A stretch of DNA of 64,000 nt, taken from Enterobacter sp. Bisph1. Lineage in GTDB: Bacteria; Pseudomonadota; Gammaproteobacteria; Enterobacterales; Enterobacteriaceae. How positions within the stretch are numbered: the first letter of the stretch is position 1; each line of letters opens with the position of its first letter. The stretch spans positions 62,001 through 126,000 of the forward strand of contig NZ_JXAG01000043.1 in NCBI RefSeq assembly GCF_000814905.1, given 5' to 3'. The notes under the pieces are model-generated. The model worked only from the letters and a program-made list of their open reading frames with translations. It had not been told where the DNA came from and made no database searches. Below, in pieces: positions 51,841-64,000 of this stretch. The position numbers and the translations under genes are program-made.

Positions 51841-53308
51841 GGCGCGCCTCCTCCCCGGTTTGCGGTTTCAATTTGCAATCCGCCAGGCTGCGCGCAATCT
51901 TGCCGACATTACCTGCGCCCTGAATCAGAATCAGGTCGTTGCCGGTCAATACCGGGGCCAGCATCGCGGCAACCTGCGCCGGATCGGACACCAGAATCGG
52001 ATCGATTTTGCCGCGTCCGCGTATCGTGCGGCACAGGGAACGACTGTCCGCCCCCGGAATCGCTGCTTCCCCCGCCGGATAGACTTCCAGCATCAGCAGC
52101 GTGTCCACCTGGGTCAACACGTTGGCAAAATCGTCATACAGATCGCGGGTACGGGTATAACGGTGCGGCTGAAACAGCATCACCAGATTTTTATCAGGCC
52201 AGCCCGCACGCGCCGCTTTGATAGTGGCATCCACTTCCGTTGGATGATGACCATAGTCGTCAACCAGCATCGCGCTGCCTGCTTTGCCATTCACCTCTTC
52301 CAGTGGGTATTCGCCGAGGAAATCGAAACGACGGCCGGTACCCTGGAAGCTTTCCAGCGCTTGTAGGATCGCTTCATCTTCAATCCCCTCTTCCGTCGCC
52401 ACCGCCACAGCCGCCGCCGCGTTCAAAGCATTATGGCGACCCGGCGCATTAAGCGTGACGCGCAGTTCCGGTTTATCCTGACGCACCAGCGTGAAGTGCC
52501 CCTGTGGCCCAACCTGCTGGTAGTTTTCTACGCGGACATCCGCATCATCACTAAAACCGTAGGTGGTGATCTGGCGGCCAACACGCGGCAGCAGTTCCCG
52601 GATCACCGCATCGTCTACACACATCACCGCACGGCCATAAAACGGCAGGTTGTGCAGGAAGTTGATAAACGTCGTTTTTAAATTCTCGAAGTCGCCCTGG
52701 TAGGTATCCATATGGTCGGCTTCGATATTGGTCACAATAGCGACCATCGGCTGCAGATGCAGGAAAGAGGCATCGCTTTCGTCCGCTTCGGCAATCAGAT
52801 AACGACTGTGACCAAGGCGCGCATGCACGCCAGCGGCTTTCACCAGGCCGCCGTTAACAAATGTCGGGTCCAGCCCGGCTTCGGCGTAAATACTTGCCAC
52901 CATCGCGGTAGTGGTGGTTTTGCCATGGGTGCCGGCAATCGCGATACCGTGGCGAAAACGCATTAATTCCGCCAGCATCTCTGCGCGGCGAATCACCGGA
53001 ATGCGCGCTTCATGGGCCGCAACGATTTCCGGGTTATCGGCAGAAATCGCGCTGGAAACTACCACGACGCTGGCGTCACTGACGTTTTCCGGGCGGTGGT
53101 TGAAATAAATCGTGGCACCAAGGGATGTTAATTGCTGCGTCACAGGATTGGGCGCCAGATCGGAACCGCTGATCTGATAGCCTTCGTTGGCCAGCACTTC
53201 GGCAATACCACCCATGCCAGCACCGCCAATGCCGACAAAGTGAATGTGCCGGACGCGACGCATCTCGGGCACGATTAAACGCAGTTTCGCCAGTTCTTGT
53301 GTATTCAT
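51833..53308 (-). CDS. murC: UDP-N-acetylmuramate--L-alanine ligase
   Basis: MurC attaches L-alanine to UDP-MurNAc. It has 491 residues, as E. coli. The N-terminal Rossmann fold is [22 protein letters not shown], the ATP loop is [13 protein letters not shown], and the middle-domain motif is [14 protein letters not shown]. The ligand ring [15 protein letters not shown] and C-terminal [10 protein letters not shown] follow. The 55-base gap to murG upstream is the longest between mur genes here, but no terminator is seen. Confidence 0.97.
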   Translation of the reverse strand: MNTQELAKLRLIVPEMRRVRHIHFVGIGGAGMGGIAEVLANEGYQISGSDLAPNPVTQQLTSLGATIYFNHRPENVSDASVVVVSSAISADNPEIVAAHEARIPVIRRAEMLAELMRFRHGIAIAGTHGKTTTTAMVASIYAEAGLDPTFVNGGLVKAAGVHARLGHSRYLIAEADESDASFLHLQPMVAIVTNIEADHMDTYQGDFENLKTTFINFLHNLPFYGRAVMCVDDAVIRELLPRVGRQITTYGFSDDADVRVENYQQVGPQGHFTLVRQDKPELRVTLNAPGRHNALNAAAAVAVATEEGIEDEAILQALESFQGTGRRFDFLGEYPLEEVNGKAGSAMLVDDYGHHPTEVDATIKAARAGWPDKNLVMLFQPHRYTRTRDLYDDFANVLTQVDTLLMLEVYPAGEAAIPGADSRSLCRTIRGRGKIDPILVSDPAQVAAMLAPVLTGNDLILIQGAGNVGKIARSLADCKLKPQTGEEARRG

Positions 53309-53363
53309 TCTCTAAACGCCATCAACTACTTAAATTCGCGCAACGCAAAAGGCGTCGCCAGTA

Positions 53364-54431
53364 TTATGCCTGAGCTGCCAGGCTCACTTCATTTGCCACC
53401 CGCTCGGTGGCATCCGGGATGGCTGCCGCCCGCGCGCGCTCCGCCATCTCCAGTAATGCTTCGCGGTTCCAGCCCGCAAGGGTTGCCGCCACCGCATCAA
53501 CGGTAAACTGCGGCTGCTCCAGAATTTTTGCCGCACCGGCTTTTTCCAGCGGCAGCGCATTCCAGTACTGCTGCCGGTCTTTATGCTGAAACGGCACAAA
53601 CAGCGCCGGTAAACCTGCGGCGGCAATTTCACTGACCGTGAGCGCACCGGAGCGGCAAACCACCACATCCGCCCACGCATAGGCTTTAGCCATATCGTCA
53701 ATAAATTCAGTAACTTTATGCTGCGCCTGACCGGCTGCTGCATAAGCGTACTCAACGTCCTGCTGCGCGCCTTTTCCGCTCTGATGCCAGATAGTGACTT
53801 TCGACCCTAATTTGGCCGCCACCTGCGGCATGGTCTGGTTCAGCACGCGTGCGCCTTGCGAGCCGCCGACCACTAACACGCGCACCGGGCCTTCACGGCC
53901 GGGCAAGCGCTGCTGCGGCAACGGCAGAGCCAGTACATCGACGCGCACCGGGTTGCCCACCACTTCCGCAGTCGGGAAAGCGCCCGGAAAAGCCTGCATC
54001 ACTTTGGTGGCGATCTTCGCCAGCCATTTATTGGTCAAACCGGCAATACCATTTTGCTCATGCAGCACGACAGGAATACCCAGCGACCAGGCCGCCAGCC
54101 CGCCGGGACCGGAAACGTAGCCGCCCATGCCCAGCACCACATCAGGCTTAAAGCGCTGCATAATGGCGCGCGCCTGACGCCAGGCGTGGAAAATACGCAC
54201 CGGCGCCATCAGCTGCGCCTTAATCCCTTTACCGCGCAGTCCGGAGATGCGAATAAAGTCGATCTCGATACCGTGTTTCGGCACCAGGTCAGCCTCCATA
54301 CGATCGGCGGTTCCGAGCCAGCGTACTTGCCAGCCCTGATCCATCAAATGGTGCGCGACGGCCAGACCGGGGAAAACATGCCCACCGGTACCGCCCGCCA
54401 TGACCATTAACCGTTTCGGTTGACCACTCAT
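53364..54431 (-). CDS. murG: MurG, lipid II-forming GlcNAc transferase
   Basis: MurG adds GlcNAc to lipid I at the inner face of the membrane. It has 355 residues from ATG 54431, as E. coli; a GTG one codon earlier is also possible. G-loops are [13 protein letters not shown] and [14 protein letters not shown]; the donor-binding part is [13 protein letters not shown] and [25 protein letters not shown]. The start overlaps the ftsW stop by one base (TGATG), so translation is coupled. Confidence 0.97.
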   Translation of the reverse strand: MSGQPKRLMVMAGGTGGHVFPGLAVAHHLMDQGWQVRWLGTADRMEADLVPKHGIEIDFIRISGLRGKGIKAQLMAPVRIFHAWRQARAIMQRFKPDVVLGMGGYVSGPGGLAAWSLGIPVVLHEQNGIAGLTNKWLAKIATKVMQAFPGAFPTAEVVGNPVRVDVLALPLPQQRLPGREGPVRVLVVGGSQGARVLNQTMPQVAAKLGSKVTIWHQSGKGAQQDVEYAYAAAGQAQHKVTEFIDDMAKAYAWADVVVCRSGALTVSEIAAAGLPALFVPFQHKDRQQYWNALPLEKAGAAKILEQPQFTVDAVAATLAGWNREALLEMAERARAAAIPDATERVANEVSLAAQA

Positions 54432-55672
54432 CACACACCCCGTGTAAACGCCTGGGCTTTTTCCAGACGCGTTTCATAATCTATGCGTAGCAGCAGCGTA
54501 ATCGCGACTGACATAATCAATAAGCTGGAACCACCGTAACTGATAAGCGGCAGCGTCAACCCTTTTGTCGGCAGCATACCCGCTGCCGCACCAACGTTAA
54601 CCAGCGCCTGAAAGCTAAACCAGATGCCTATCGAACAGGCCAGGAAACCCGAAAATCGATGATCGATTTCCAGTGCCTTACGCCCGATGGACATGGCGCG
54701 GAAAGCGACGAAGAATACCATTAAAAGTGCCGCTACCACACCGATATAACCGAGTTCTTCCCCGATAATGGAGAAGATAAAGTCGGTGTGCGCTTCCGGC
54801 AGATACTCAAGCTTTTGCACCGAATTACCTAAACCTTGCCCCCATAATTCGCCGCGACCAAAGGCCATCAGCGACTGGGTAAGCTGGTATCCGCTACCAA
54901 ACGGATCTTCCCACGGGTTCCAGAAGGAGGTAACGCGGCGAATACGATAGGGTTCTGCAAGGATCAGCAGCACCACCGCTGAAATCCCCATGCCGATAAT
55001 GGCGATGAACTGCCACAGTTTCGCCCCTGCCAGAAATAACATCGCCAGCGTGGTAATGAACAGTACAACTACCGTACCGAGATCGGGCTGCGCCAGCAGT
55101 AATACCGCCAGCACCAGGATCACGCCCATCGGTTTTAAGAAGCCGCGCAGGTTATTGCGCACTTCGTCTACCTTGCGCACCAGGTAGTTCGCCAGGTAGC
55201 AAAACAGCGACAGCTTAGTAAACTCCGCCGGCTGGAAACGCATCACGCCGAGATCGATCCAGCGCGACGCACCGTTGATCGAACTGCCGACTACCAGCAC
55301 CACCAACAGCATAATGATCGCCGCGATCAGCATCGCAGAGCTGTATTTTTGCCAGAAATCCATCGGCAGGCGCAGGGTCACCATCGACATACAGAACGCC
55401 AAAAACAGATACAGTGCGTGACGCTTGGCAAAGAAGAACGGATCGTCCGTCAGGCGCTGTCCAACGGGCATCGACGCCGAGGTCACCATAATGAAGCCAA
55501 TCGCCGCCAGGCCCAGCGTCAACCACAGCAGCGTGCGGTCATACATCACCAGGCTGTCGGAGTCCTTCTGCCGCGAGCCCATGACCCAGCCTTTTAACGC
55601 CGCGAACAGCCAGCCCAGGAGATTAAATCCTGGCAGGCGCGGCATCCGTGGGCGGGGGAGCGTTAAACGCAT
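54431..55672 (-). CDS. ftsW: FtsW, SEDS peptidoglycan glycosyltransferase of the divisome
   Basis: FtsW polymerises septal glycan strands with FtsI. It has 413 residues (E. coli 414) and about ten spans. Conserved SEDS blocks are [33 protein letters not shown], and [20 protein letters not shown] with the catalytic-region Asp. The end block is [20 protein letters not shown]. It shares one base with each neighbour, murD and murG. Confidence 0.97.
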   Translation of the reverse strand: MRLTLPRPRMPRLPGFNLLGWLFAALKGWVMGSRQKDSDSLVMYDRTLLWLTLGLAAIGFIMVTSASMPVGQRLTDDPFFFAKRHALYLFLAFCMSMVTLRLPMDFWQKYSSAMLIAAIIMLLVVLVVGSSINGASRWIDLGVMRFQPAEFTKLSLFCYLANYLVRKVDEVRNNLRGFLKPMGVILVLAVLLLAQPDLGTVVVLFITTLAMLFLAGAKLWQFIAIIGMGISAVVLLILAEPYRIRRVTSFWNPWEDPFGSGYQLTQSLMAFGRGELWGQGLGNSVQKLEYLPEAHTDFIFSIIGEELGYIGVVAALLMVFFVAFRAMSIGRKALEIDHRFSGFLACSIGIWFSFQALVNVGAAAGMLPTKGLTLPLISYGGSSLLIMSVAITLLLRIDYETRLEKAQAFTRGV

Positions 55673-56988
55673 CAGCCTAACTCCTGCGCCAGACGGGTAA
55701 AGAGATCGCCCCGTTGTTCAAAATTCTTAAACTGATCGAGGCTGGCACAGGCGGGTGACAACAGCACCATATCGCCCGGCCGTACGCGTGGGGCAATTAA
55801 GCGCATGGCTTGCTCCATCGTCTCTGTTTGCTCAGCAATTTCCGGGCGCAGGGCGGCGAGTTGTGCACCGTCCCGGCCAAAGCAGTAAAGACGGATACGC
55901 TCGCCGCTGAGATAACGCTGCAGCCCGCAGAAATCCGCCGATTTGCCATCGCCACCCAGCAGCAGGTGCAGCGTGCCGTCAATATGTAAACCATTCAGCG
56001 CGGCCTCGGTACTGCCGACATTGGTGGCTTTCGAATCGTTAATCCAGCGCACGCCGTTATGCTCCAGTGCCAGCTGAAAGCGGTGCGCCAGGCCGGTAAA
56101 TGTTGTCAGCGCTTTCAGGCTGCTGGCGCGCGGTAAATCGACGGCATCCGCCAGCGCCAGCGCCGCCAGCGCATTGGTGTAGTTGTGCTGGCCGCTCAGT
56201 TTCATCTCTGCGACATTGAGGACTTTCTCGCCTTTCACCCGCAGCCAGGTTTCCCCCTGCTGGCGATTAAGGTGATAGTCCCCCACATCTACGCCAAAGC
56301 TTACGCAGCGCTCGTCCGCGCCGCGTACCGGCATGGTTAAGGCGTCATCGGCGTTAACGACGCACAGTTTGGCGTTTTCATAGATGCGCAGCTTGGCCGC
56401 ACGATATTGCTGCAGACCGAACGGATAGCGATCCATATGATCTTCCGTCACGTTCAGAATAGTAGCCGCCGCGGCTTGCAGGCTGAAGGTGGTTTCAAGC
56501 TGGAAGCTTGAAAGTTCCAGCACATACAGCTGACGCGTCTCGTCCAGCAGCATCAGTGCGGGCAGGCCAATATTGCCGCCGACGCCGACATTCATTCCGG
56601 CTGCTTCCGCCATCTCACCCACCAGCTTAGTGACGGTGCTTTTACCGTTGGAACCGGTAATGGCGATTATGGGTGCCTGCGCTTCACGGCAGAACAGTTC
56701 GATATCACCGATGATTTCAACACCGGCATCCGCCGCCGCGCTCAACGACGGATGCGCCAGCGCGATCCCCGGGCTTGCCACTACCAAATCGGCGGCCAGC
56801 AGCCAGTCATCGTTAAGACTACCAAGATGGCGCTCTACCGCTTCCGGCAGCTTATCCAGCCCCGGCGGCGACACGCGCGTATCCATGACGCGAGGCGTGA
56901 CGCCGCGCGCGAGGAAAAAGTCCACGCAGGAGAGGCCGGTCAGGCCTAAACCAATAATGACGACTTTTTTACCCTGGTAATCTGCCAT
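55672..56988 (-). CDS. murD: UDP-N-acetylmuramoylalanine--D-glutamate ligase
   Basis: MurD adds D-glutamate to UDP-MurNAc-L-Ala. It has 438 residues, as E. coli. The N-terminal [21 protein letters not shown], the ATP loop [17 protein letters not shown], the segment [21 protein letters not shown] with its carbamylated-lysine region, and [17 protein letters not shown] are present. It begins two bases after mraY and shares one base with ftsW. Confidence 0.97.
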   Translation of the reverse strand: MADYQGKKVVIIGLGLTGLSCVDFFLARGVTPRVMDTRVSPPGLDKLPEAVERHLGSLNDDWLLAADLVVASPGIALAHPSLSAAADAGVEIIGDIELFCREAQAPIIAITGSNGKSTVTKLVGEMAEAAGMNVGVGGNIGLPALMLLDETRQLYVLELSSFQLETTFSLQAAAATILNVTEDHMDRYPFGLQQYRAAKLRIYENAKLCVVNADDALTMPVRGADERCVSFGVDVGDYHLNRQQGETWLRVKGEKVLNVAEMKLSGQHNYTNALAALALADAVDLPRASSLKALTTFTGLAHRFQLALEHNGVRWINDSKATNVGSTEAALNGLHIDGTLHLLLGGDGKSADFCGLQRYLSGERIRLYCFGRDGAQLAALRPEIAEQTETMEQAMRLIAPRVRPGDMVLLSPACASLDQFKNFEQRGDLFTRLAQELG

Positions 56989-56990
56989 GA

Positions 56991-58073
56991 TTAACGTACC
57001 TTCAGCGTTGCCAGGCCAATCAGCACCAGCATCAGCGAAATGATCCAGAAGCGCACAATCACGCGCGGTTCCGGCCAGCCTTTCAGTTCATAGTGATGAT
57101 GAATAGGCGCCATGCGGAAAATGCGTTGGCCGCGCAGTTTGAACGAACCCACCTGCAAAATGACCGACAATGTTTCCACCACGAACACCCCGCCCATGAT
57201 CACCAGCAGAAACTCCTGGCGCAGCAGCACCGCGATAATGCCCAGCGCGCCGCCAAGAGCCAGTGAACCGACATCGCCCATAAAGACCTGTGCCGGATAG
57301 GTGTTAAACCATAAGAATCCCAACCCCGCGCCAACAATCGCCGTACAGACAATCACCAGTTCCCCTGCATGCCGCAGATAAGGAATGTGCAGGTAGTTAG
57401 CAAAATTCATGTTACCCGTCGCCCATGCCACCAGCGCAAAGCCGCCGGCGACGAACACCGTCGGCATAATCGCCAGGCCATCGAGGCCATCCGTCAGGTT
57501 GACTGCATTGCCGGTACCGACGATGACGAAATAGGCCAGCAAAATATAAAAAATGCCCAGTTGCGGCATTACGTCTTTAAAGAACGGCACCACCAGCTCG
57601 GTCGCGGGCGTATCTTTACCCGCCAGATAGAGCGCGAAGGCGACGCCGAGCGCGATAACCGACATCCAGAAATACTTCCAGCGCGCAATCAGGCCTTTCG
57701 TGTCTTTACGCACCACTTTGCGGTAGTCGTCGACAAAGCCAATGACGCCATAGCCCACCAGCACCACCAGCACGCACCAGACGTAAGGGTTTGCCGGGTA
57801 TGCCCACAGCACCACCGACACCACAATCGCGGTCAGGATCATGATCCCGCCCATCGTCGGGGTGCCGCGTTTACTAAAGTGCGATTCCGGGCCGTCGTTA
57901 CGTACGACCTGGCCGAAAGAGAGTTTTTGCAAGCGGGCAATCATGCGCGGCCCCATCCACAAAGAGATGAAGAGCGCGGTCAGCAGGCTGACGATGGCGC
58001 GAAACGTCAGATAGGAAAAGACGTTAAAGCCGGAATAATATTTGACCAAATGCTCGGCCAGCCACACTAACAT
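56991..58073 (-). CDS. mraY: MraY, phospho-MurNAc-pentapeptide translocase
   Basis: MraY transfers phospho-MurNAc-pentapeptide to undecaprenyl phosphate, giving lipid I. It has 360 residues, as E. coli, and ten spans. Signatures are [28 protein letters not shown] (the Asp pair), [19 protein letters not shown] and [14 protein letters not shown]. The histidine cluster lies in [23 protein letters not shown]. It overlaps murF by seven bases. Confidence 0.98.
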   Translation of the reverse strand: MLVWLAEHLVKYYSGFNVFSYLTFRAIVSLLTALFISLWMGPRMIARLQKLSFGQVVRNDGPESHFSKRGTPTMGGIMILTAIVVSVVLWAYPANPYVWCVLVVLVGYGVIGFVDDYRKVVRKDTKGLIARWKYFWMSVIALGVAFALYLAGKDTPATELVVPFFKDVMPQLGIFYILLAYFVIVGTGNAVNLTDGLDGLAIMPTVFVAGGFALVAWATGNMNFANYLHIPYLRHAGELVIVCTAIVGAGLGFLWFNTYPAQVFMGDVGSLALGGALGIIAVLLRQEFLLVIMGGVFVVETLSVILQVGSFKLRGQRIFRMAPIHHHYELKGWPEPRVIVRFWIISLMLVLIGLATLKVR

Positions 58074-59425
58074 GTCCCACTCTCCTGTAACGCATGAACC
58101 ACCTCTTCCATGGCGGAACTACGTGAACCTTTCACCAAAATGGTAATAATTTTCTGCTCAGCAATGAGCGTTTTTAACCGTGCAACCACGGCCGTTTTAT
58201 CGTTGAAATGTTCGCCCACGCCGCTGGCCGCGCTTAACGCTTTGCTCAACGTGCCGACGCTCAGCACTTTATCAATGCCGGCGGCTTTCGCCGCTTCGCC
58301 GACCTGGATATGACAGGCTTCGCTCTCATCGCCCAGCTCAGCCATATCGCCTGTCACCATTACCCGATAACCCGGCATTTCAGATAGTACGTTCGCCGCT
58401 GCGGTCATCGAACCGACATTCGCGTTATAGGTGTCATCCAGTAGCAGCTGGTTTTCGCCTAACTGCACCGGGAATAAGCGCCCCGGTACCGCTTTAAGAT
58501 TTGCCAGACCGCGTTTCACCGCGTCCAGGCTCGCGCCAACCGCCATCGACAGTGCCGTTGCCGCCAACGCGTTAGCGATATTGTGACGGCCCGGCAGCGG
58601 CAGAATCACATCCACATGGCCCGTTGGCGTTTGCAGCGTGAACTCAGTCCCGTGGGAAGTGATATGCAGATTCGTCGCGGTAAAATCGCTATTTGCCGCG
58701 TTGGGAGAGAAACGCCATACTTTGCGATCGCCTATAATGCTCTGCCAGTTCAGCCAGTCATTATTGTCGGCATTCATAATGGCAATGCCGTTAGCCGGCA
58801 GGCCGGTATAGATTTCACCTTTCGCTTTCGCCACGCCGGCAAGGGAGCCAAATCCTTCCAGATGGGCCGCCGCCAGGTTATTCACCAGCGCAGCTTCCGG
58901 ACGCGTCAATCCTACGGTCCAGGCGATTTCGCCCTGATGGTTCGCACCCAGTTCAATCACCGCAAACTGGTGTTCTTTAGTCAGGCGCAACAATGTCATT
59001 GGCACGCCGATGTCATTATTCAGGTTGCCTGCGGTGTACAGCGTGTTGCCGCATTCGCTAAGAATGGCGGCGGTCATCTCTTTTACCGAGGTTTTGCCGG
59101 AAGAACCGGTAAGCGCCACCACCCGGGTTGGCACCTGCTGGCGCACCCAGGCTGCCAGTTCGCCAAACGCCTGGCGCGTATCTTTCACCACCAGCTGCGG
59201 CAGATCGATATCGAGTTTGCGACTGACCAGCAGCGCACCCGCTCCACCCTCTTTCGCTTGTTCGGCGAAGTCGTGTGCGTCAAAACGTTCGCCTTTCAGG
59301 GCGACAAACAGACATCCCGGCGTCAGTTTACGGGTGTCGCTGGTCACGGCCTCAATCACTACATCCTTGCCGTGCAGTTCAGCATTCAATGTGCTGACAA
59401 GCTGGCTCAGCGTTACGCTAATCAT
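58067..59425 (-). CDS. murF: UDP-MurNAc-tripeptide--D-Ala-D-Ala ligase
   Basis: MurF joins the D-Ala-D-Ala dipeptide (made by DdlB) to the UDP-MurNAc tripeptide. It has 452 residues, as E. coli. The ATP loop is [14 protein letters not shown], the middle domain has [16 protein letters not shown], and the C-terminal domain has [17 protein letters not shown] and [13 protein letters not shown]. It overlaps murE by four bases (ATGA) and mraY by seven. Confidence 0.97.
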   Translation of the reverse strand: MISVTLSQLVSTLNAELHGKDVVIEAVTSDTRKLTPGCLFVALKGERFDAHDFAEQAKEGGAGALLVSRKLDIDLPQLVVKDTRQAFGELAAWVRQQVPTRVVALTGSSGKTSVKEMTAAILSECGNTLYTAGNLNNDIGVPMTLLRLTKEHQFAVIELGANHQGEIAWTVGLTRPEAALVNNLAAAHLEGFGSLAGVAKAKGEIYTGLPANGIAIMNADNNDWLNWQSIIGDRKVWRFSPNAANSDFTATNLHITSHGTEFTLQTPTGHVDVILPLPGRHNIANALAATALSMAVGASLDAVKRGLANLKAVPGRLFPVQLGENQLLLDDTYNANVGSMTAAANVLSEMPGYRVMVTGDMAELGDESEACHIQVGEAAKAAGIDKVLSVGTLSKALSAASGVGEHFNDKTAVVARLKTLIAEQKIITILVKGSRSSAMEEVVHALQESGTC

Positions 59426-60909
59426 GCTATTACCCCCAGCAAACGCGCCGCCGTTACCCGATCCGAGTAGTCCAGACGACGTGTGCCGACAATTTGATAA
59501 TCTTCGTGACCTTTTCCGGCCAGCAGAACCACATCATTCTCTTTCGCTTGCATAATGGCGCTGGTTACCGCTTGCGCGCGACCTTCCACTACGCGAGCGT
59601 GACCGGCGTCGAGCATGCCTGCCAGAATGTCATTAATAATGGCGCGCGGCTCTTCGGTGCGTGGATTGTCGTCCGTCACCACCGGCACATCCGCGAACTC
59701 CTCGGCAATCGCGCCCATTAACGGTCGTTTGCCTTTATCGCGATCGCCGCCGCAGCCAAATACGCACCACAGTTGGCCGGTACAGTGCAGACGAGCCGCC
59801 TGCAGTGCTTTTTCCAGCGCATCCGGCGTATGGGCGTAATCCACCACCACCGTCGGTTTACCCGGCGCGCTGAACACTTCCATACGACCGCAAACCGGCT
59901 GCAAATGGGACGCAGTGTTCAACAGTTCGCTCAGCGGATAACCCAGCGCCAGCAGCGTTGCCAGCGCCAGCAGCAGGTTGCTGACGTTAAACGCGCCCAT
60001 CAGGCGGCTTTCTATTTCCCCTTCGCCCCATGAGGAGGCAAAACGGATCGTCGCGCCGCTGTCGTGATAATCGACGCTGACGGCTTTTAGCCAGCGCCCA
60101 TGACAGTCCGGGTTGATATTGTTTTCCATCGAAACGGCTATCGCATCGGGTAATTTCGCCAGCCAGCGACGGCCAACTTCATCATCGGCGTTGACGATCG
60201 CCTGCCCATAATGATGGGAGGAGAACAACAGCCATTTTGCCGCTTCGTAGCTCGCCATATCGCCATGATAATCAAGGTGATCGCGGCTTAAATTAGTGAA
60301 CACGCTGGCGGCGAACTTCAGGGCCGCCACACGATGCTGCACCAGGCCGTGAGAAGAGACTTCCATGGCGGCAAATGTGGCGTGCTGCGCGGCCAGCCCG
60401 GCAATGACATGCTGTACATCGACAGCCGAACCGGTCGTGTTTTCCGTCGGTACCACTTTACCCAGCAGGCCATTGCCCACTGTGCCCATTACCGCGCTGG
60501 TTTCGCCAAGTAGCTGGCTCCACTGTGCCAGCAGCTGTGTGGTGGTGGTTTTACCGTTGGTTCCGGTGACGCCAATAAGCCGTAACTGTTCAGAGGGCTC
60601 ACCGTAAAAGCGGCCCGCCAGCGCAGAGAGACGCTCATTTAACTGGCTGAGGTAAATGACGGGAACCCCGTGCATTTCACGAATTTCACCGTCATCTGCT
60701 TCATCTTTCGCTTCAGCAATAATGGCAGCAACACCTTGCGCAATCGCCTGCGGGATATATCGACGCCCGTCCGCCTGATGACCGACCACAGCCACAAAAA
60801 GATCCCCCGCGGCAGCCACACGGCTGTCGAGCGTCATCTCTCGTAGCGCTCGCGCAGGTAGCATTGGCACCCACGGAGCGAGAAGGTCGCGCAAATTACG
60901 ATCTGCCAC
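59422..60909 (-). CDS. murE: UDP-MurNAc-L-Ala-D-Glu--meso-DAP ligase
   Basis: MurE adds the third stem amino acid. It has 495 residues, as E. coli. The ATP loop is [18 protein letters not shown], the central motif is [21 protein letters not shown], and the substrate-defining DDNPRTEEP is the DNPR form that selects meso-diaminopimelate, as expected for a Gram-negative wall. It overlaps ftsI by 14 bases. Confidence 0.97.
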   Translation of the reverse strand: MADRNLRDLLAPWVPMLPARALREMTLDSRVAAAGDLFVAVVGHQADGRRYIPQAIAQGVAAIIAEAKDEADDGEIREMHGVPVIYLSQLNERLSALAGRFYGEPSEQLRLIGVTGTNGKTTTTQLLAQWSQLLGETSAVMGTVGNGLLGKVVPTENTTGSAVDVQHVIAGLAAQHATFAAMEVSSHGLVQHRVAALKFAASVFTNLSRDHLDYHGDMASYEAAKWLLFSSHHYGQAIVNADDEVGRRWLAKLPDAIAVSMENNINPDCHGRWLKAVSVDYHDSGATIRFASSWGEGEIESRLMGAFNVSNLLLALATLLALGYPLSELLNTASHLQPVCGRMEVFSAPGKPTVVVDYAHTPDALEKALQAARLHCTGQLWCVFGCGGDRDKGKRPLMGAIAEEFADVPVVTDDNPRTEEPRAIINDILAGMLDAGHARVVEGRAQAVTSAIMQAKENDVVLLAGKGHEDYQIVGTRRLDYSDRVTAARLLGVIA

Positions 60910-62662
60910 CTGATCCCTCGCCTTGATTAATTACGAATTCACTTTTTTCGCCCGTGGCCAGCGCGTCCGGCTCAATGTTCATGGTACGCAGTACGCCGCC
61001 CATGATGGCACCGAAGACCGGCGCGGACACGGCGCCACCGTAGTATTTACCCGCCTGCGGATCGTTAATCACCACCACCAGCGCAAAGCGCGGATGGCTG
61101 GCAGGCGCGACGCCCGCGGTATAGGCAATGTATTTGTTGATATAGCGGCCGTCCGGGCCGACTTTTTTCGCCGTACCGGTTTTAATCGCAATGCGATAAC
61201 CTTTGATTGCCGCTTTCACCCCGCCGCCGCCCGGCAGCGCAACGCTTTCCATCATATGCACCACGGTACGCACAATGGATTCGTCGAAGATGCGCTCGCC
61301 CGGTACGGGCGGGTCAACTTTGGTAATCGACAGCGGACGATAGACGCCATAGCTGCCGATAGTTGCATAGACACGCGCTAACTGTAACGGCGTTACCATT
61401 AGCCCGTAGCCGAAAGAGAAGGTGGCCCTCTCTATGTCAGACCACCGTTGTTTTTGAGGAAATAAGCCACTGCGTTCCCCGACCATCCCCAAATTGGTCG
61501 CTTTTCCCAAACCAAAACGTGAGTAAGTATCTACTAACGCTGAGGAGGGCATCGCTAACGCCAGTTTAGACACCCCGACGTTACTCGACTTCTGTAGCAC
61601 CCCGGTGAGGGTTAATTCACTGTATCGCGCCACATCTTTGATTTCGTGGCCGTTAATTCTGTAAGGCACGGTATTGAGCACCGTGTTCGGCGTGACCACG
61701 CCGCGCTGCAGGGCGGTCATTACCACCATCGGTTTTACGGTAGAGCCCGGTTCAAACACGTCGGTGATGGCCCGGTTACGCATCGCGTCTTTTGAGGTGC
61801 CGGAGAAGTTATTCGGGTTATAGGATGGGCTGTTCGCCATCGCCAGCACTTCACCGGTACTGACATCCACCAGCACGGCGCTGCCGGATTCCGCCTTGTT
61901 AAACGCCACAGCGTTATTCAGTTCACGGTAAACCAGCGCCTGCAGGCGTTCATCGATGCTTAATGCGAGATTGTGCGCCGCCTGGCTGTCGGTAGAGGAG
62001 ATATCTTCGATCACGCGCCCGTAGCGGTCTTTGCGCACAATACGCTCGCCGGGCTGCCCGGTGAGCCATTTGTCGAAGCTCTTCTCAACGCCTTCAATGC
62101 CCTGGCTGTCGACGTTGGTAAAACCGATAAGGTGAGCGGTCACTTCCCCGGAAGGGTAGTAACGGCGAGACTCTTCACGCAGATGAATGCCGGGTAGTTT
62201 AAGCTTTTTGATGTAGTCGCCCAGATCCGGGTTCACCTGGCGGGCGAGATAAATAAAGCGCATTTTCGGGTTCGCGTTGATGCGAGAAGCGAGCTGGTCG
62301 AGGGGCATATTTAGCGCATCGGAGAGCGCTTTCCAGCGATTATCCAGGGTTACGCCACCGGCATCGTGCAGCTCTTTTGGATCGGCCCAAATGGCTTTCA
62401 CCGGCACGCTTACCGCCAACGGGCGACCGGAGCGGTCGGTTATCATCCCGCGCGACGTCGCGACCTCCTGTACGCGCAGGGAACGCATATCGCCTTCACG
62501 CACCAGCCTTTCCGGGCTCACCACCTGTAACCAGGCAACGCGACCAAGCAGGAACGTCAGCGCCAGCAGGATGCAACCGCAAAGCAACGCAAAACGCCAA
62601 CCTATAAAGTTGGCCTGCTCTTCCTGGCGTTTCGGTTTAAGCGTTTTCACCGCTGCTTTCAT
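60896..62662 (-). CDS. ftsI: FtsI (PBP3), division-specific transpeptidase
   Basis: FtsI cross-links septal peptidoglycan together with FtsW. It has 588 residues, as E. coli. There is a short cytoplasmic N-terminus and one span ([22 protein letters not shown]), then the pedestal domain. The catalytic domain has the serine motif GSTVKP near residue 307, SSN near 359 and KTGTAKK near 494. A C-terminal tail ends [12 protein letters not shown]. It starts 25 bases after ftsL. Confidence 0.98.
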   Translation of the reverse strand: MKAAVKTLKPKRQEEQANFIGWRFALLCGCILLALTFLLGRVAWLQVVSPERLVREGDMRSLRVQEVATSRGMITDRSGRPLAVSVPVKAIWADPKELHDAGGVTLDNRWKALSDALNMPLDQLASRINANPKMRFIYLARQVNPDLGDYIKKLKLPGIHLREESRRYYPSGEVTAHLIGFTNVDSQGIEGVEKSFDKWLTGQPGERIVRKDRYGRVIEDISSTDSQAAHNLALSIDERLQALVYRELNNAVAFNKAESGSAVLVDVSTGEVLAMANSPSYNPNNFSGTSKDAMRNRAITDVFEPGSTVKPMVVMTALQRGVVTPNTVLNTVPYRINGHEIKDVARYSELTLTGVLQKSSNVGVSKLALAMPSSALVDTYSRFGLGKATNLGMVGERSGLFPQKQRWSDIERATFSFGYGLMVTPLQLARVYATIGSYGVYRPLSITKVDPPVPGERIFDESIVRTVVHMMESVALPGGGGVKAAIKGYRIAIKTGTAKKVGPDGRYINKYIAYTAGVAPASHPRFALVVVINDPQAGKYYGGAVSAPVFGAIMGGVLRTMNIEPDALATGEKSEFVINQGEGSGGRS

Positions 62663-62687
62663 GCGTTGCGTAATTCCTTATTCATCT

Positions 62688-63053
62688 CTATTTCTGCACG
62701 ACGATATTTTCCTGTGAGGGATCGACATGCTGCATTTGCAGCTTCTCGGTGGCGATCCGTTCAACCCGGCTGTGGTCACCAAGCGCATTCTCTTCAAGAA
62801 TCAGGTTGCGCCATTCAATGTCCAGCGCATCGCGCTCGATAACCAGCTGTTCGCGCTGCGCCGTCAACAGGCGAGTGTGATGTGAGGTAGTCACCACCGT
62901 CACCGCCGTCATGATGATGCAAATGAACAGACAGAGCGGCAGTTTCCCATAACGCAAAAGATCGTCACCGATCACGCCAGGCAAAGCATGGCGCTCGTTG
63001 CTTCCTAACGATCCTTTTACTTTGCTCAGGGTCTCCGCCACTCTGCCGATCAT
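62688..63053 (-). CDS. ftsL: FtsL, divisome membrane protein
   Basis: FtsL forms the FtsQLB complex and signals to FtsWI. It has 121 residues, as E. coli. A cytoplasmic N-terminus precedes one span ([21 protein letters not shown]) and a periplasmic coiled coil with leucine heptads ([20 protein letters not shown]). The C-terminal two thirds is almost identical to E. coli. It overlaps rsmH by four bases. Confidence 0.97.
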   Translation of the reverse strand: MIGRVAETLSKVKGSLGSNERHALPGVIGDDLLRYGKLPLCLFICIIMTAVTVVTTSHHTRLLTAQREQLVIERDALDIEWRNLILEENALGDHSRVERIATEKLQMQHVDPSQENIVVQK

Positions 63054-63991
63054 GCGTTCGTCCTCTCTGCAATGCGCAGAACTGAACTACGGGCGCGTGG
63101 ATTTTCAGCCACTTCCTCTTCGCCCGGCATCAACTTTCCTAAGGCTCGCAGCTGACGGCCACCCAGTTTACTGAGTTGCGCTTCGGTCATCGGCAGTCCG
63201 GCAGGAACCTGCGGACCTCTGCTTTGCTCACGCATAAAGCGTTTCACAATGCGATCTTCCAGCGAATGGAAGCTGATGATCGAAAGCCGGCCTCCCGGGG
63301 CCAGCACGCCGAGCGAGTTTTTTAGCGCCAGCTCTATCTCTTCCAGTTCACTGTTTACCCAAATGCGCACCGCCTGGAAGGTACGGGTCGCAGGATGTTT
63401 GAATTTGTCCTTCACCGGCGTGGCTGCCGCCACCACCTCCGCCAGCTCTTTAGTGCGGGTCATCGGATCAAGACGGTTACGCTCGACAATGGCGCGGGCA
63501 ATACGTTTGGCAAAGCGCTCCTCGCCAAAGGTTTTCAACACCCAGGCGATATCGGCTTCATCCGCGGTTTGTAACCATTGTGCGGCTGACTGACCGCGCG
63601 TGGGATCCATACGCATATCTAACGGACCGTCACGCATAAAGGAGAAGCCGCGCTCCGGATCGTCGAGCTGAGGTGAAGATACGCCAAGATCGAGAAGAAT
63701 ACCGTCGATCTTGCCAGTCAGATCGCGCTCGCTGACGTAATCAGCAAGGGCGGAAAAAGGTCCATGAATGATGGAGAAGCGAGGATCATCAATGGTTTGT
63801 GCTACAGCAATTGCCTGCGGATCGCGATCGATCGCCAGCAAGCGTCCTGCCGCTCCCAGTTGGGAGAGGATCAAGCGCGAGTGGCCACCACGTCCAAAAG
63901 TGCCATCGATGTAAATGCCATCCGGACGAATATTCAGGCCGTTAACGGCCTCGTCCAGCAGCACCGTCGTGTGTTTAAAATTTTCCATCAT
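63050..63991 (-). CDS. rsmH: RsmH, 16S rRNA (cytosine-1402 N4) methyltransferase
   Basis: RsmH methylates C1402 of 16S rRNA in the decoding centre. It has 313 residues, as E. coli (formerly MraW). The SAM-binding segment is [16 protein letters not shown]; other blocks are [33 protein letters not shown] and [17 protein letters not shown]. Three consecutive ATGs occur (63994, 63991, 63988); 63991 gives the E. coli length. The TAA at 63994-63996 immediately ahead could be the mraZ stop, but mraZ itself lies outside the window. Confidence 0.96.
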   Translation of the reverse strand: MMENFKHTTVLLDEAVNGLNIRPDGIYIDGTFGRGGHSRLILSQLGAAGRLLAIDRDPQAIAVAQTIDDPRFSIIHGPFSALADYVSERDLTGKIDGILLDLGVSSPQLDDPERGFSFMRDGPLDMRMDPTRGQSAAQWLQTADEADIAWVLKTFGEERFAKRIARAIVERNRLDPMTRTKELAEVVAAATPVKDKFKHPATRTFQAVRIWVNSELEEIELALKNSLGVLAPGGRLSIISFHSLEDRIVKRFMREQSRGPQVPAGLPMTEAQLSKLGGRQLRALGKLMPGEEEVAENPRARSSVLRIAERTNA

Positions 63992-64000
63992 CATTACAAA

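Overview
The window is a stretch of chromosome from a member of the Enterobacteriaceae, apparently not E. coli itself. Almost every gene has a close E. coli K-12 counterpart in the same relative order, corresponding to the region from sfsA at the left edge to the mraZ/rsmH border at the right edge, read in reverse relative to the K-12 map. Protein lengths match K-12 to within a few residues. It differs from K-12 in what is missing: no fimbrial cluster between folK and panB, no rpnC/yadD between panC and panD, no yadI, no yacH. It also differs in what is added: an unrecognised 475-codon gene between acnB and lpdA, and a sugar-porter plus GH43 glycosidase pair between aroP and ampE. A genus close to Enterobacter, Kosakonia or Klebsiella is my inference. 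No tRNA, rRNA, CRISPR array, insertion sequence or prophage gene was seen.

Layout. 1-6.3 kb (+): sfsA (5'-truncated by the window), dksA, gluQ, pcnB (conserved ATT start), folK, panB, panC, panD. 6.3-9.4 kb (-): yadE deacetylase and the yadGH ABC exporter. 9.5-10.7 kb: can (+) and hpt (-), convergent on a shared terminator. 10.9-13.3 kb: gcd (+), with a CRP-type site over its promoter. 13.3-17.6 kb: cueO (-) with a CueR-type promoter, then yacC, speE, speD (+) and yacL (-). 17.7-20.3 kb: acnB (-) with an ERIC-like inverted repeat in its leader. 20.7-22.2 kb: the unknown gene (-). 22.3-29.5 kb (-): lpdA, aceF, aceE, pdhR, the pyruvate dehydrogenase locus with a perfect PdhR operator. 30.0-33.9 kb (+): aroP behind two TyrR-like boxes, then the transporter/GH43 operon.

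34-36.4 kb: ampE, ampD (-) and divergent nadC (+). 36.6-39.6 kb (+): ppdD, hofB, hofC, a type IV pilus/type II secretion-like assembly set. 39.6 kb: guaC (-). 41-42.6 kb (+): coaE, zapD, yacG. 42.6-46.3 kb (-): mutT, secA and secM, with an intact SecM arrest motif. 46.6-64 kb (-): lpxC and the division and cell-wall (dcw) cluster. In transcription order this is rsmH, ftsL, ftsI, murE, murF, mraY, murD, ftsW, murG, murC, ddlB, ftsQ, ftsA, ftsZ, lpxC, nearly all abutting or overlapping by a few bases.

Most of the window is ordinary conserved core genome. The parts that deserve attention are the unrecognised acnB-lpdA gene, the ERIC-like element, a long two-part stem in the aceE leader, the transporter/GH43 insertion, a possible 26-codon ORF ahead of aroP, near-identical DNA repeats inside aceF, and several well-formed regulatory sites. 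I did not find an obvious new multi-gene defence or mobile system. All identifications come from reading the sequence and from memory of E. coli homologues; no search was run.
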